Shown: positions 8,459 through 18,600, counted from the first letter of the stretch. The stretch: DNA of 64,000 nt from Maribacter polysaccharolyticus (GCF_028882255.1 NZ_JARBUY010000001.1:1084344-1148343); one strand, 5' to 3'. The notes: generated from the sequence alone by a model not told the origin. Numbers and translations: made by a program.

Positions 8459-9666
8459 TGAACAAAAAAGAAAAGCTTAACAAAATATTTTTGGTTTTGT
8501 TGAGCCTATTTGTGGTAATGCTGGGATATGGTATTCTGCTGCCCATTCTTCCCTACTATACGGAAAGATTGGCTTTGGAAGACAACCTGGATGCCGATCT
8601 AATCAACTTCCATATCGGAATGTTGATCAGCATTTATCCGTTATTTCAGCTCATATTCGTAATTGTATGGGGAAGACTTTCCGATAAATATGGTCGTAAA
8701 CCTATAATTTTAATAGGCCTGATCGGATTTATAGTGATGAACTTATTGACGGGTCTGGCTACTTCTCTTACAATGTTATATGTAGCCCGTATCTTCGGGG
8801 GAATATTTACATCATCCGTAATTCCTGTCAGCAATGCCTATTTAAGTGATATAACCTCTGAAAAGCGAAGGACCAAGATTATGGCATGGTCCGGGGTTGC
8901 CATTAGTTCTGGCCTTATCTTTGGCCCAGTGTTGGGGGGTCTATTGTCCCAAGCCAACGTTCACTTTCAATATTCTTTTGGGGTATTCCATTTTGACCGA
9001 TTTTCAGTTCCTTTTCTTTTTGCTGCAGTATTAGGGTTAATCATATTGATAGTTATTATAAAATGGTTGAAAAACACTGCCATAGTCACCAAGATTAGAG
9101 AAGAAGCGACAAAATTCAGTTTCTCCTTTAGTAGCTATTTTATGTTGCTGTTAACACTGTCTTTCGTTATGCAATTTGTTGTGACACTTTTCGAAACTGT
9201 CTTTTCAATTTATGGGAAGGATGAATTGGCGTTCGATAGTAGTCAAGTCGGTATTGGCTTTATGCTTTGCGGTTCTGTGATGGCGGTTTTACAACCTGTT
9301 TTCGCTGTTTATGGGGAAAAGATAATGTCTTCGAAGAGTCAAATTGCAATAGGTTTAACGATAACTGGACTTTCGCTTATTGTTTTTCCATTTATGGGCA
9401 ATGAATTATTTGTTTACGGATTAATCGTTGTATTTGCTGCTGGAGGTGCTTTAGTAACACCAAATTTGCTATCTGCTGTTTCATTGATATCCAAGAATGA
9501 CACAGGCAGGAATATTTCTATACAAAGCTCAACTAATAGTATTGGCCAGATTTTAGGACCTGTTTTAGGGACTTGGCTAATTGCAGGCGGTTTTTACTAT
9601 CCATTTATAATTGCTGGTGTGGTCGTTTTGGCTGCAATAGGATTGGTTTATTATTTAAAGCAATAA
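8458..9666 (+). CDS. MFS drug/metal efflux transporter (TetA-like)
   Basis: A 402-residue major facilitator with about 12 membrane segments. It has the loop 2-3 motif A (GRLSDKYGRKPIILIG) and motif C-like GLIFGPVLGG, as in the TetA/multidrug exporters. I start it at the ATG that overlaps the copB stop (TAATG); the same frame stays open further upstream inside copB, but that part reads as a shadow of copB. The first helix then follows a short lysine-rich leader, as usual. Co-transcription with copB suggests a resistance function; the substrate cannot be told from sequence. Confidence 0.88.
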   Translation: MNKKEKLNKIFLVLLSLFVVMLGYGILLPILPYYTERLALEDNLDADLINFHIGMLISIYPLFQLIFVIVWGRLSDKYGRKPIILIGLIGFIVMNLLTGLATSLTMLYVARIFGGIFTSSVIPVSNAYLSDITSEKRRTKIMAWSGVAISSGLIFGPVLGGLLSQANVHFQYSFGVFHFDRFSVPFLFAAVLGLIILIVIIKWLKNTAIVTKIREEATKFSFSFSSYFMLLLTLSFVMQFVVTLFETVFSIYGKDELAFDSSQVGIGFMLCGSVMAVLQPVFAVYGEKIMSSKSQIAIGLTITGLSLIVFPFMGNELFVYGLIVVFAAGGALVTPNLLSAVSLISKNDTGRNISIQSSTNSIGQILGPVLGTWLIAGGFYYPFIIAGVVVLAAIGLVYYLKQ

Positions 9667-9673
9667 GATCAAT

Positions 9674-9698
9674 GGATTCAACTTTAAGTTGTGAATCC
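9674..9698 (+). terminator. Hairpin after the copB-MFS genes
   Basis: GGATTCAACTT pairs with AAGTTGTGAATCC with almost no loop, eight bases past the MFS stop codon. The T-run behind it is weak, so it may be an mRNA 3' end structure rather than a strong terminator. Confidence 0.4.
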
Positions 9699-9744
9699 GA
9701 TAAAATATAGATTACAATGATAGAGGGGAAAACAAAAAATATCA

Positions 9745-10945
9745 ATGACGTACAAATCAACAGAAGATAATGCTCAAAAAGTATTTCAATATATGGACCA
9801 TAATGAAGAATATATCGAGCTGGTCCATTCAGGAGATGATTATTTTCATCGGTTGGAGAAAATAATCGAAAAGGCACAAAATGAAATCCATTTACAAACC
9901 TATATTTTTGAAAATGACGGAACAGGAAATAGGAAAGCCACTTGCCTGAAGGAAGCTGCCCAAAGAAAGATGAAGGTCTATGTCTTACTGGACGCCTATG
10001 TTAGTGCAGCGCTTCCTGATAGTTTTTCCCAAGATTTGGTATATCACGGAATCTCGCTTTGGTTTTTTTCTCCCTTGTTCTCCAAGAACAATTTTTATCT
10101 TGGTAGGCGAATGCACCATAAAATTGTTGTGGCTGACGGAAAAACGGCATTAGTCGGTGGGATCAACATCGCTGATAAATACCACGGAACTCCTGCTTCC
10201 GAAGCTTGGCTTGATTACGCCGTGCAGTTGGATTGCCCTGCAGCGATGATTTGCAAATATTGTCGAGAGATTATTTTTTTAACAAAGGGAGCTCAAAAAA
10301 AAACAAAACCCGTCTTACATTCGGCGGGAAGGGCACTCATGGGAATCTTACAAAACGACTGGCTGAAAAACAAGACAGAAGTTTGTGACGCTTACACCAA
10401 TGCCATCCTTTGTACCTAAAAGGAAATAGTAATCGCGGGTTCCTTTTATTACCTGGAAAAAATGGCAATAGCACTAAGAAAAGCTAGTAAAAGGGGTATA
10501 TAAACAACAATAATCGTGGCGGGCGTTAGTGACTTACCTTTGGTGCGTCGTGCAACCACCTATTTATACTCATCTTTTCTAAGCCGTCAAATATTAATAT
10601 TTGAATGGAACAAATCTGTGCTTCATGGCAAAGCCGCGGCTATTGATAACAAATGGGCCACAATTGGTTCGTTTAATTTGAATAGCCTTAGTTGCTATGA
10701 TAGTATCAAGATGAATGTGCAAGTATATTCACCCGATTTTGCAGAAACCCTACGTTCCGATTTTGATCGGGTTAAAAGTAAGTGCCGAGAAGTTACCAAT
10801 GAAACACTTTAACAAAGACCCAGAGTGGTTGAAAGGCTTTCAAATTGGTTTCTTATCAAATTACGCGGACAAAGATTCTTTTTCTAACCTTTTTGCCTCA
10901 CCTAAGGTTTATAAAGAAATTCAGATTATAGTTGTCAGTATACTT
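9745..10945 (+). pseudogene. Cardiolipin synthase/phospholipase D, broken
   Basis: The N-terminal half (9745-10419) ends early after the first HKD motif (MHHKIVVADGK ... GGINIADKY). A second frame carries the second HKD motif (LHGKAAAID ... IGSFNLN) and stops at 10812. Between them, translated pieces of the missing middle are readable (SFYYLEKMAIALRKASKRGI, then a TAA at about 10501, then TTIIVAGVSDLPLV). After 10812 a cardiolipin-synthase-like tail (ERLSNWFLIKLRG) continues, then shifts frame. So there are at least two frameshifts and two stops. The intact family joins phosphatidyl groups to make cardiolipin at the inner membrane; this copy cannot. Some prediction tools may call the two halves as separate genes. 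Confidence 0.85.
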
Positions 10946-11115
10946 GATACCATCAGAAAAGGAAGAGTTCTGTATTACTAGATCAAATAAGTGACTTTAG
11001 GTTCATGTCATTACCCTAGTGGTCTTGGTTTATTAATTGAACAGATCAAATTAACGATTTAACAGAAACCAAGTATTGGTATCCTGGTAAATCATATTTG
11101 TTATAATGCAATATC

Positions 11116-11285
11116 GTTCAGCACATTCCCACTTCATTCCATTACTCTCCATTTCGGGCAAAGCGCTTCACTAAAAAAGTCTTGGACCCAATCCCCGTTT
11201 TTGGCTTTCCACTTCGCTACCCCCTCCCCGCTTTGCTGGGAAAGAACGTTACATTCCCAAACAAAAACCGTAGATAGCGTCCTCT
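11116..11285 (-). repeat. Dispersed repeat, copy A (short)
   Basis: This 170-bp stretch closely matches 22440-22610 and, over its right half, 18808-18910. Shared pieces include AAAAAAGTCTTGGACCCAAT and a CCCTCCCCGC block. It fills most of the roughly 360-bp gap between the broken cardiolipin synthase and the deacetylase gene. It lacks the outer part seen in copies B and C. No gene was recognised in it. Confidence 0.8.
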
Positions 11286-11345
11286 TCATCAAAAACTAAT
11301 TTTAGCAATCACAACAATTATTATATGTAAAAAAAGCAACTCAAA

Positions 11346-12251
11346 TCACAATCCTAATTCATCCATTTTTTCTTTTTCATATCTACTACCCTCTGCTGGA
11401 TAACGCAATATATCTTTATATTGACCAGAATCTTTAGCAAGAGCATATATTAAACTTTCACCTGCAAAGTTGGTTTCAGTTTTATAAACCGGATCTTCAT
11501 AAGCTACAGTTGCTGAAACAATTTCCCAACCTTTATCCTTAAACATTTTAATCAAGTCGTCTATAAATAATGCAGCAGCCAAATTATGGTGCAATAAAAG
11601 TGTATGTTTAATATGCCTTCCGTTAAGTTCTAAAGACAATTTTTCATAAAATTGCGCACGTCTCCAAATATGACTTAAATAAAATTCTCTAAAATCACTT
11701 TTATCGGCATTGGGATTGTCTCTTAACCTTTTCACTAATCTGCTATCAATGTACCAATCTGAAGCATCAATCGTAACAAAGCCGTTTTTATAATTCCGGC
11801 TTTTCAGGAAACTACGAAAAGCATCTACTTTTTCTTTGGTATTACCTTCCTTCAAATATGGGAATCTAAAAAACCTGCTATAGTTGGAATAAGACTCAAT
11901 GACTTTATCGTTTTTAATGAAATCGCTTTCAAAGTCAGCAATCGTAGTCGTTATAGCACTATAATTTGAATGCGAAAACGTATGATTCGCAATTTTATGA
12001 CCATCATTATTCCAACCTTCCAATAGTTTTTTCCCTTTTGCACCTGTTTTATCATTTCCTGTCACAAAAAGCATCGCTTCTATATTGGCATCCTTTAGTT
12101 TTTTTAAAAGCATTCCGTTCCATTCGTCAAAAGTGTAGTTTGGTCTATTGCCTAACGCGCCATCATCAAAGGTAAAACTTACCTTTGACTGGCTAAATAC
12201 CTGAATTGTAACCAATAAAATTAGTGTTGTTATTATCTGTTTCATTTTCAT
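11346..12251 (-). CDS. Polysaccharide deacetylase (NodB/CE4 fold)
   Basis: A 301-residue exported protein with an N-terminal signal peptide (about 20 residues) followed by a NodB homology domain. Visible motifs are SFTFDDG (catalytic Asp and metal Asp), HKIANHTFSHSNY (the H-x4-H metal pair) and FRFPY (motif 3). CE4 enzymes remove N- or O-acetyl groups from chitin-like polymers, peptidoglycan or other polysaccharides in the periplasm. It is the last gene of the unit behind BlaI, the M56/M23 sensor and the TonB receptor, ten bases after the receptor stop. That placement suggests a cell-wall or glycan-related response. Confidence 0.9.
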   Translation of the reverse strand: MKMKQIITTLILLVTIQVFSQSKVSFTFDDGALGNRPNYTFDEWNGMLLKKLKDANIEAMLFVTGNDKTGAKGKKLLEGWNNDGHKIANHTFSHSNYSAITTTIADFESDFIKNDKVIESYSNYSRFFRFPYLKEGNTKEKVDAFRSFLKSRNYKNGFVTIDASDWYIDSRLVKRLRDNPNADKSDFREFYLSHIWRRAQFYEKLSLELNGRHIKHTLLLHHNLAAALFIDDLIKMFKDKGWEIVSATVAYEDPVYKTETNFAGESLIYALAKDSGQYKDILRYPAEGSRYEKEKMDELGL

Positions 12252-12261
12252 GGTTTTAGTG

Positions 12262-14655
12262 TTATAATCTATCGTATTGTTGTCCTTTTTTGCCTTGATA
12301 TCGTTTTTGATTCCATCTATAAATAAATGAAACGTTTAATTGTGGTACGCGAACCTGTGATTTTATGTTTTGCTTAAAGTTTTCACCTCTGGTTTTAATA
12401 TTCCATTCCCAACTGTCAAAAATATCTTTAATGTTGATACTCAATGACGCATTATCATTTAACAGATTTTGACTCATACCAAAATCTAATCGGTATAGGG
12501 CCTTTCGTGATAATTGACCTCTGTTGTTGGCGCCTCTAAATCTATTCTGAAATTGAAACTTAAAAGAATTGGTTACCTTAAAATCAAGATGCAATCGACC
12601 ACTAAATGCAAATCCATTGGTATCAAAATTTGTGGTTTCATAACTACCTCGCTGTTCATACCCATTCAAAGTAACTTCATTATAAATGCTAAACCAGTTT
12701 ATTGGTTTATAGATAAAGCCCAATTCAAGTCCGTAAGAATTGTCAGTACCAATATTCACTGTTCTGGTCACAAAGACTTCTTCAATGTTTCCATTGATTG
12801 AAATGTTTTCTTTTTGAATAAAGTAATCCATATCTTGATTCGTTCTACGGAAGAATAATGTTGGCGCTAAAGTAAATTTATTGCTGAACTTTGACTCAAA
12901 AGCCAGTTCCGTAAGAATAACGTACGATGGATTTACCTCGGGATTACCCACGAAAATATTCCTGGAATCACTAAATGAGGAAAACGGAACAATATCATAT
13001 CGTCTTGGTCTTTGAATTCGTCGAGATATTGAAAAACGAAGGCTTTTATCATCATTAAACTGATAATTCAGAAAACTTGAAGGAAATGCATTTGTATAGT
13101 TTCTCGATATTTTTTTTGTATTATTATTAGATGTGATGTCGATATTGGTCGTTTCTGTTCTTAACCCTATTTGAAATTTGAACTTCTTAAAACTTTTTGC
13201 ATATTGTCCATAAAATGCAGTCACATTCTCGCTGTAGTTAGTCTCATCAGAAAATTCAGGGATTATAGTTGTGATGTCATCTTCTAAACGATTTCCCACA
13301 TAGTCATTATCTATATTTGTAAATCTGCCTCTGCTGCCAAATTCAAGCTGTGATTTGTTCTTCAGTATATGAACATAGTCAATAGCCACCGTAAAACGTT
13401 TGTCGTCAATGTCGTTGTCAATGGCGTCATTGGCATAAATTTCCACCTGTGGAAATGTGTTTTCTTCTACAATTGTAGAGTTGCCGTCTTCAATGGATGA
13501 TTGTGTTAATGCACTTAATTTTAGTAGTGAGCCTCTTTCATTCAGATTTAATTTATATTCACTTGCAATCTGAAAGAAATTGTTATTAAATTCTTCGGAA
13601 TCAAAACGCTCCGAAGTTCCATATAAACTATTATTATCATAATCTTCATAAGCAATGGAATTGATCGTATTCAGATTTGCGAGTCGATAGGTAAAGTCTG
13701 CTGTAACAGAATGTTTCGAATTGAATTTATATTCGCCGCCAAGGTTATTCAAAACATAAAATTGTTTGAGTATTTTTTCGGAATTCTGGAAACTTTCCGA
13801 TGGAAATGATTCAAAATCAGAAAGTGCTATTTCGCCTGTTGCTTTTGGTTCAGAATAGCCCAAGCCACTATTAATGTACCACGAGTAATTTTCGTCTGCT
13901 TTATTGATGTTTACATTGACACCAGAGTTTAAACGTACCCCAGAAAAGATCTCAAAGCTGCTACTTAACCTTTTTTTCTTACCTTTTTTTAAAATAATAT
14001 TAATGATTCCACCAGAACCTTCGGCGCTATATTTTGAGGATGGATTGGTAATTACCTCTACCTTATCTATGGACGCTGCTGGAATCGTTCGCAAAAGTAA
14101 TGCTGTATCTGTCAAGCCACTAATACGACCATCTATTAAGATATGCACACTTCCATTTCCCCGAATACTCATTTTACCATCAACTTCTACCTGTACAGAT
14201 GGTACATTTTGCATAACATCGATTAAGCTTCCTCCACTTACCGAAAGGTCTTTAGATACATTGTAAACTTTTTTGTCCAGTTCAATTTTATAGTTTGAAT
14301 CATTAGAAGTGACAACGACTTCATCTAACGAGACTTCCGTATTTATGATAATATCGCCAAGATTCTTTTTGCTTTTTGAACTTGCTAAATCGAGCGATGT
14401 AATAGTTGACGGGAAACCAATTACAGAGACTTCAAAATTATAGACTTGTTTTGGTACTTCAATTGAGAAATTTCCATTCTCGTCTGTCAAAGTTCCGAAG
14501 ATGGTTTCAGGATTAACTTTAGCTATAAGTATAACATTTACATAAGGCACAGGAACATAGGCTTTATCTTTAATGGTTCCTGTAACAGTCGTATTTTGGG
14601 CTAAAATACTGTGTGAAAAGCAGAGGATATAGAATAATTGAAATATTGATTTCAT
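12262..14655 (-). CDS. TonB-dependent outer membrane receptor family protein
   Basis: A 797-residue outer membrane protein. After a signal peptide (residues 1-19) comes a carboxypeptidase-regulatory-like beta-sandwich (about residues 22-100), then a plug with DEVVVTSND and a segment around residues 120-220 including SIRGNGSVHILIDGRI, then a beta-barrel of the outer-membrane-barrel type common in Bacteroidota. No SusD partner is adjacent, so it is not a classical glycan SusC. It lies between the M56/M23 sensor gene and the deacetylase gene, and I infer control by BlaI through the operator at 16501-16536. The ligand is unknown. Confidence 0.88.
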   Translation of the reverse strand: MKSIFQLFYILCFSHSILAQNTTVTGTIKDKAYVPVPYVNVILIAKVNPETIFGTLTDENGNFSIEVPKQVYNFEVSVIGFPSTITSLDLASSKSKKNLGDIIINTEVSLDEVVVTSNDSNYKIELDKKVYNVSKDLSVSGGSLIDVMQNVPSVQVEVDGKMSIRGNGSVHILIDGRISGLTDTALLLRTIPAASIDKVEVITNPSSKYSAEGSGGIINIILKKGKKKRLSSSFEIFSGVRLNSGVNVNINKADENYSWYINSGLGYSEPKATGEIALSDFESFPSESFQNSEKILKQFYVLNNLGGEYKFNSKHSVTADFTYRLANLNTINSIAYEDYDNNSLYGTSERFDSEEFNNNFFQIASEYKLNLNERGSLLKLSALTQSSIEDGNSTIVEENTFPQVEIYANDAIDNDIDDKRFTVAIDYVHILKNKSQLEFGSRGRFTNIDNDYVGNRLEDDITTIIPEFSDETNYSENVTAFYGQYAKSFKKFKFQIGLRTETTNIDITSNNNTKKISRNYTNAFPSSFLNYQFNDDKSLRFSISRRIQRPRRYDIVPFSSFSDSRNIFVGNPEVNPSYVILTELAFESKFSNKFTLAPTLFFRRTNQDMDYFIQKENISINGNIEEVFVTRTVNIGTDNSYGLELGFIYKPINWFSIYNEVTLNGYEQRGSYETTNFDTNGFAFSGRLHLDFKVTNSFKFQFQNRFRGANNRGQLSRKALYRLDFGMSQNLLNDNASLSINIKDIFDSWEWNIKTRGENFKQNIKSQVRVPQLNVSFIYRWNQKRYQGKKGQQYDRL

Positions 14656-14767
14656 AAATATTTTTATGGAAATTTGGATGTACTTGTCCTGTTCTTCTTA
14701 AAAAAGAGAACCTTAATTTGGTCAAAAGACCATATTTAAAATTTAGATAATATTTAGAGAGTGGCTA

Positions 14768-16093
14768 CTATTCTATAAAATCCATAGGGTTTAATTGCGT
14801 ACCGTTTTGCTTTACTTCGTAGTGCAGATGTGACCCAGTGGAAAGCCCCGTATTTCCAACATAACCGATAATATCTCCTTTTTCCACGGCTTGTTTTTCG
14901 CTGACATTGAACCCGTTTAAATGTGCATACCAAGTTTCGTAGCCATCTGTATGCGTCATGACTATTAAATTCCCCCAATCACCTTCCATTGAAGCTTTGG
15001 CAATTGTACCATCTGCGGTAGCAATAACCAGTGTGCCAATTTTTGCCCTAATATCGATACCAGTATGTGCTACACTTGTTTTGGTTTTTGGACGTTTACT
15101 TTTTTCTCCAAAAAAAGATGTAATGTCATTTTTTGAGGCATTCTGTATAGGAAATAGCGTAGGAGGTGTACTTGAAAACCCAGGAACTTTTATAATATTC
15201 AGGTTTTCAACAGTTTCAATACCTGATGCTATAAATGCTGTAATTAAAAATACACAAACCGGTGATAATAACATGTATTTAAGTTTTGCAAGACCATTGG
15301 ATTTAGGCTTGGTCATCATTGTTATTCGTTTTTTTAAGATAGGTTCATTGAAGTAATTGTATAAATTATTTGGATTTGAAATCTCAAGGCTTTGCACTAG
15401 TAATTGTAGATATTGTGAAGTTTTGACTCCATTTTGAAGCACACCTTTATCTGCTTGAAATTCGTGCACTGCTTTTAAAGACCTTCTATAAAAACACAGT
15501 AGTGGATTAAACCAAAAGAATGCAATATAAACCTCTGTTAGAAGCACATCCCATGAATGTTTTAATTGAATATGTGCTTTTTCGTGTTCTATGATTTGTT
15601 TGTCATAGTGTTCGATTTTATCTTCTGGAATAAAAACCCAATTGAAGTATGAGAATATTTCAGGAACCTTTGATACAATTAATTCATATCCATTTTTTTG
15701 AATAATTCTAGAATGACTTCTCAATACATATAAATGCCATACTCTGGCTAAAAGTCTAATAAATAAAACGGAAAATACTAACCAATATAATGTAATTGAT
15801 AGTGTGGAATAATTAAATGATGAATCAATCAAAGGTTGCTCAATAACCTGCAATTGCTTGTTAAATGTGTCTAAATTAACCTGCTCAAATAAAGGAACTT
15901 TTATAATTTTTGATCCTATGGAAGGAAATAGATTATTTGAAAAGGGAATACTAACTGAAACAGGAAGCAACAATAGTAAAACAAGCCTGTTTACATTATG
16001 AAACGTCAGTTTATTTAAAAACATGATATACAGAAGATAGAACACCGAAAAAACCGTGGCTACTTGAATGAGATATAAAATTATATTATTCAT
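14768..16093 (-). CDS. BlaR1-like M56 metallopeptidase sensor fused to an M23 (LytM) peptidase domain
   Basis: A 441-residue membrane protein. Residues 1-120 carry about three membrane helices. The M56 domain has the zinc motif HEKAH (about residue 168) in IIEHEKAHIQLKHSWD. A further helix near residue 275 leads to an extracytoplasmic M23 domain whose ligands are visible (HTGID near 343, GSHLHYEV near 425). BlaR1 proteins normally end in a penicillin-binding domain; here a peptidoglycan endopeptidase-like module takes its place. Its stop codon is followed after about 110 bases by the TonB receptor gene, and its start overlaps the blaI stop by eight bases. A cell-wall-sensing protease that inactivates BlaI is the likely role. 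Confidence 0.88.
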   Translation of the reverse strand: MNNIILYLIQVATVFSVFYLLYIMFLNKLTFHNVNRLVLLLLLPVSVSIPFSNNLFPSIGSKIIKVPLFEQVNLDTFNKQLQVIEQPLIDSSFNYSTLSITLYWLVFSVLFIRLLARVWHLYVLRSHSRIIQKNGYELIVSKVPEIFSYFNWVFIPEDKIEHYDKQIIEHEKAHIQLKHSWDVLLTEVYIAFFWFNPLLCFYRRSLKAVHEFQADKGVLQNGVKTSQYLQLLVQSLEISNPNNLYNYFNEPILKKRITMMTKPKSNGLAKLKYMLLSPVCVFLITAFIASGIETVENLNIIKVPGFSSTPPTLFPIQNASKNDITSFFGEKSKRPKTKTSVAHTGIDIRAKIGTLVIATADGTIAKASMEGDWGNLIVMTHTDGYETWYAHLNGFNVSEKQAVEKGDIIGYVGNTGLSTGSHLHYEVKQNGTQLNPMDFIE

Positions 16094-16469
16094 TTTTTTT
16101 CTTTAGTTTTTCGATTTTGCTTTCAAGCATTAACTTCATTTTTTCCAATTCAGTAAGGTTTAGATCTTCATTATTGGCAAAAAACAATGCAAACTTACTC
16201 GGTGAACCACTAAAGAAGTTGCCAATCACTTCCTTCATATGTCTTTTAAAGTAGGTCTCCTTTGAAACCGCCGCATAATACCGACGGATTTTACCATAGG
16301 TGTCAAATTTTAAAAACTCTTTTTTTACTAAAACCCTTACCACGGTTGATATAGTAGTATATGCAGGTTTAGGTTCTGGAAACTGTTCTACAATATCCTT
16401 AAGGAAGGCTTTTTCAAGTTTCCAAACATATTGCATCACTTGCTCTTCGGCTTTTGTTAGTTCATTCAT
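16086..16469 (-). CDS. blaI: BlaI/MecI/CopY-family transcriptional repressor
   Basis: A 127-residue winged-helix repressor. The opening NELTKAEEQVMQYVWKLEKA is typical of the penicillinase repressor family, followed by the recognition helix region (AYTTISTVVRVLVKK) and a C-terminal dimerisation part with a segment around IGNFFSGS that is a plausible cleavage region. It is followed by the M56/M23 gene with an eight-base overlap, the standard repressor-sensor order. A pair of dyads (16501-16536) lies upstream of its start, and the same dyads occur at 18684-18719, so it probably represses both its own unit and the beta-lactamase-like unit. Confidence 0.92.
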   Translation of the reverse strand: MNELTKAEEQVMQYVWKLEKAFLKDIVEQFPEPKPAYTTISTVVRVLVKKEFLKFDTYGKIRRYYAAVSKETYFKRHMKEVIGNFFSGSPSKFALFFANNEDLNLTELEKMKLMLESKIEKLKKKNE

Positions 16470-16500
16470 ATGGTAAATATATAAATAATATTCAAAATAC

Positions 16501-16536
16501 GACTATAAATATAGTAATATGACTATATTCATAGTC
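16501..16536. promoter_or_regulatory. BlaI operator pair upstream of blaI
   Basis: Two adjacent dyads, GACTATAAATATAGT and GACTATATTCATAGTC, are separated by five bases and begin 32 bases before the blaI start. The same double dyad stands before the second unit at 18684. The spacing and repeat are typical of a dimeric winged-helix repressor site. Confidence 0.75.
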
Positions 16537-16673
16537 GTATTGCATTTTGTGTCTTTTTATTAGATGTACGATTGAAGGTCATATGTGATTTTCAATAGTA
16601 ATATGTATTATCTTTATCCATTGTGTAATCCCTCACAATCAACTACCTACTTTAATGAAAATCGTATTTAGTC

Positions 16674-18050
16674 TTATTGTTTTTCTCCTTCTAACTCAAT
16701 CCTTTTTTTACTGGAAAGAAATTGTAATTTCATTTTATTGTTTATTTCAATAAATTTAAAATACAATTCGAAGGACAAAGGATAGAATTGATCTTGAGCC
16801 ATTGGTAATAATTTCACTTTTGGGAAAACCGGACTGTCTGTAAATAAGGAACCATTTTCTAAATATATTCGAATGGGAAAATTGTGATTTGTTTTATATG
16901 TACCCACATATTTTTTCAGAATGCTCTCTTTTAAAATTATTGTTCTGGGTATTTTTGTTTCCCAATGCAATCCTTCAATGACTTCCATACCATTAATTAG
17001 GATTGCCTTATTAATAGTATTGGTAATACTGGCCCCGTTGTCGCTGTTCACAAAAATTACGATACCATTTTGACTTTTTGGGAATAGTATCAGCGTGGTA
17101 ACCACACCTGGGTCACCACCATCGTGATTTATTATATACTCGCCATTACTCAGTTTATCATAAACCACCCAACCCAATCCTTGGTTCAATTTTTCATTTA
17201 TGGCCGATTGAGGTTTTATCATCTCATCATATAGAACACCATCAACTACTTTTTTATGCATAATGGCATTCCCAAAAAGCAATAAGTCATTTACGGTTAG
17301 CAGCATATCATCTGCTGCGTTGATTTTTGTTATTTTGTAGTTTATGGAATGTAGATTTCCCCTTGTATCGTACCACTTGGCAAATCGGGAAGTATCTTTA
17401 TCTGCCAACCAACCCATTTTGGCATCTTTCATTTTTAAAGGTTTAAAGACAAGAGAGTCCACAATCTTTTCCAGCCCTATTTTAAATTTGCTTTCAACAG
17501 CGTGCCTCAAATATTCCATGCCTTCACCAGAGTACTGAAATTCGGTTCCTGGTTTAAAATTGAATTTTAATTTTCCGTCTTCTTCATCCCAACGCCAGTT
17601 TTTAAATCCTGTGGTATGCGATAGGCAGTTTCTAGTTGTGATTAATTTTGCGTAGGCATCGTTAGCTACATCTGGATCTGTCCAATAATGATACAAGGGT
17701 TCGTCTAAATCCCAATCGCCATGAGCTACCAGTTTTAAAATAGCTGCCGTTACAACAGGTTTGGTAATACTGGCAACATTAAAAATAGTGTTTTGTGGTG
17801 CTTTAGAGCCTTTTTGATTTTCGCCATACACTTTTACCACTTCAATTTTACCATCTTCTATAATTCCCACGCCGACAGCTGGAGCATGATATTCAGCCAT
17901 AAGTTTTGGGACAATACTATCTAATGTCTTTTTATAGTTTGGTTTAAAGATGGTTGTTTTGCTGTTTGATTTTTGCTCATTGGAACAAGCAACTAGCAAT
18001 AAAAAGAACAGACAATATCCGTAGAATGATTTAGTTTTAAACAGGCTCAT
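16674..18050 (-). CDS. Serine beta-lactamase-like hydrolase (class C / esterase), lipoprotein
   Basis: A 458-residue protein with a lipoprotein signal (FFLLLVACSN, Cys about 22). The beta-lactamase/penicillin-binding fold covers residues 40-350, with the SxxK nucleophile motif in VASITKPVV, a YSGEG segment corresponding to the YxN position, and HDGGDPGV corresponding to the KTG-like third motif. A C-terminal lipocalin-like part follows. Members include AmpC-like lactamases, D-aminopeptidases and esterases, so true beta-lactamase activity is not certain. It overlaps the upstream NTF2-like gene by 14 bases. The operator and BlaI context make an antibiotic or cell-wall role more likely. Confidence 0.88.
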   Translation of the reverse strand: MSLFKTKSFYGYCLFFLLLVACSNEQKSNSKTTIFKPNYKKTLDSIVPKLMAEYHAPAVGVGIIEDGKIEVVKVYGENQKGSKAPQNTIFNVASITKPVVTAAILKLVAHGDWDLDEPLYHYWTDPDVANDAYAKLITTRNCLSHTTGFKNWRWDEEDGKLKFNFKPGTEFQYSGEGMEYLRHAVESKFKIGLEKIVDSLVFKPLKMKDAKMGWLADKDTSRFAKWYDTRGNLHSINYKITKINAADDMLLTVNDLLLFGNAIMHKKVVDGVLYDEMIKPQSAINEKLNQGLGWVVYDKLSNGEYIINHDGGDPGVVTTLILFPKSQNGIVIFVNSDNGASITNTINKAILINGMEVIEGLHWETKIPRTIILKESILKKYVGTYKTNHNFPIRIYLENGSLFTDSPVFPKVKLLPMAQDQFYPLSFELYFKFIEINNKMKLQFLSSKKRIELEGEKQ

Positions 18051-18513
18051 GATCGTAGCTTACTGTGCGTTTTATAATCCAAGAACTTTCATTTCTTTCC
18101 CAGATAATAATAAACTTTCCTCTTTGTACTTTCTTTCCATCCTCATAAAATTCATGAATGCCCATTTCTACGGCGCCATAATCGCCTAAAACATGTACTG
18201 TAGCATTAACTAATTGTCGGGTCACAGCAAAAGGTCTGGAACATCTGTCGTTAAAAGAAGCAATTTCAACATCAAAAGATGTATTAAGTCCAGAACGGTC
18301 ATCGTAAAACTCTATATTGGGGGACATTATTTTCTTATAAAGTTCTAAATCGCATTTGTTGAATGCTACATTAAAAAATAAACTGTCCATTTTTAGAATC
18401 TCGTATTTTAATGATTTTTCGGTTATTGGATTATCTGCTTTTTGCGAGAAAAGAGGGTTTGAAAAGAATATAAAAAGAAGAAATGCGTAATTGAAGAATT
18501 TTATTGCTTTCAT
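18037..18513 (-). CDS. NTF2-like (SnoaL/DUF4440-type) exported protein
   Basis: A 158-residue protein with a signal peptide (residues 1-23, NYAFLLFIFFSNPLFSQ) and one NTF2-like alpha+beta barrel domain. Typical features are the segment KMDSLFFNVAFNKCDLELYKKIMSPNIEFYDD (given here only for location, residues about 41-72) and a C-terminal WIIKRTVSYDHEP. It is probably periplasmic. It is the first gene of the unit controlled by the second BlaI-type operator and overlaps the beta-lactamase-like gene. The small-molecule ligand is unknown. Confidence 0.8.
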   Translation of the reverse strand: MKAIKFFNYAFLLFIFFSNPLFSQKADNPITEKSLKYEILKMDSLFFNVAFNKCDLELYKKIMSPNIEFYDDRSGLNTSFDVEIASFNDRCSRPFAVTRQLVNATVHVLGDYGAVEMGIHEFYEDGKKVQRGKFIIIWERNESSWIIKRTVSYDHEPV

Positions 18514-18600
18514 TGTTTTTATGCGTTTGATTAATATCTGATTGATGTCATCTAGACGATTTATTCATACTGTTGTTACAATGTCAATATTGTATATAAA

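Noticed and set aside
10715-10981. 88-codon frame as separate gene
   Set aside because: It overlaps the end of the broken cardiolipin synthase, whose own tail is readable in the other frames.
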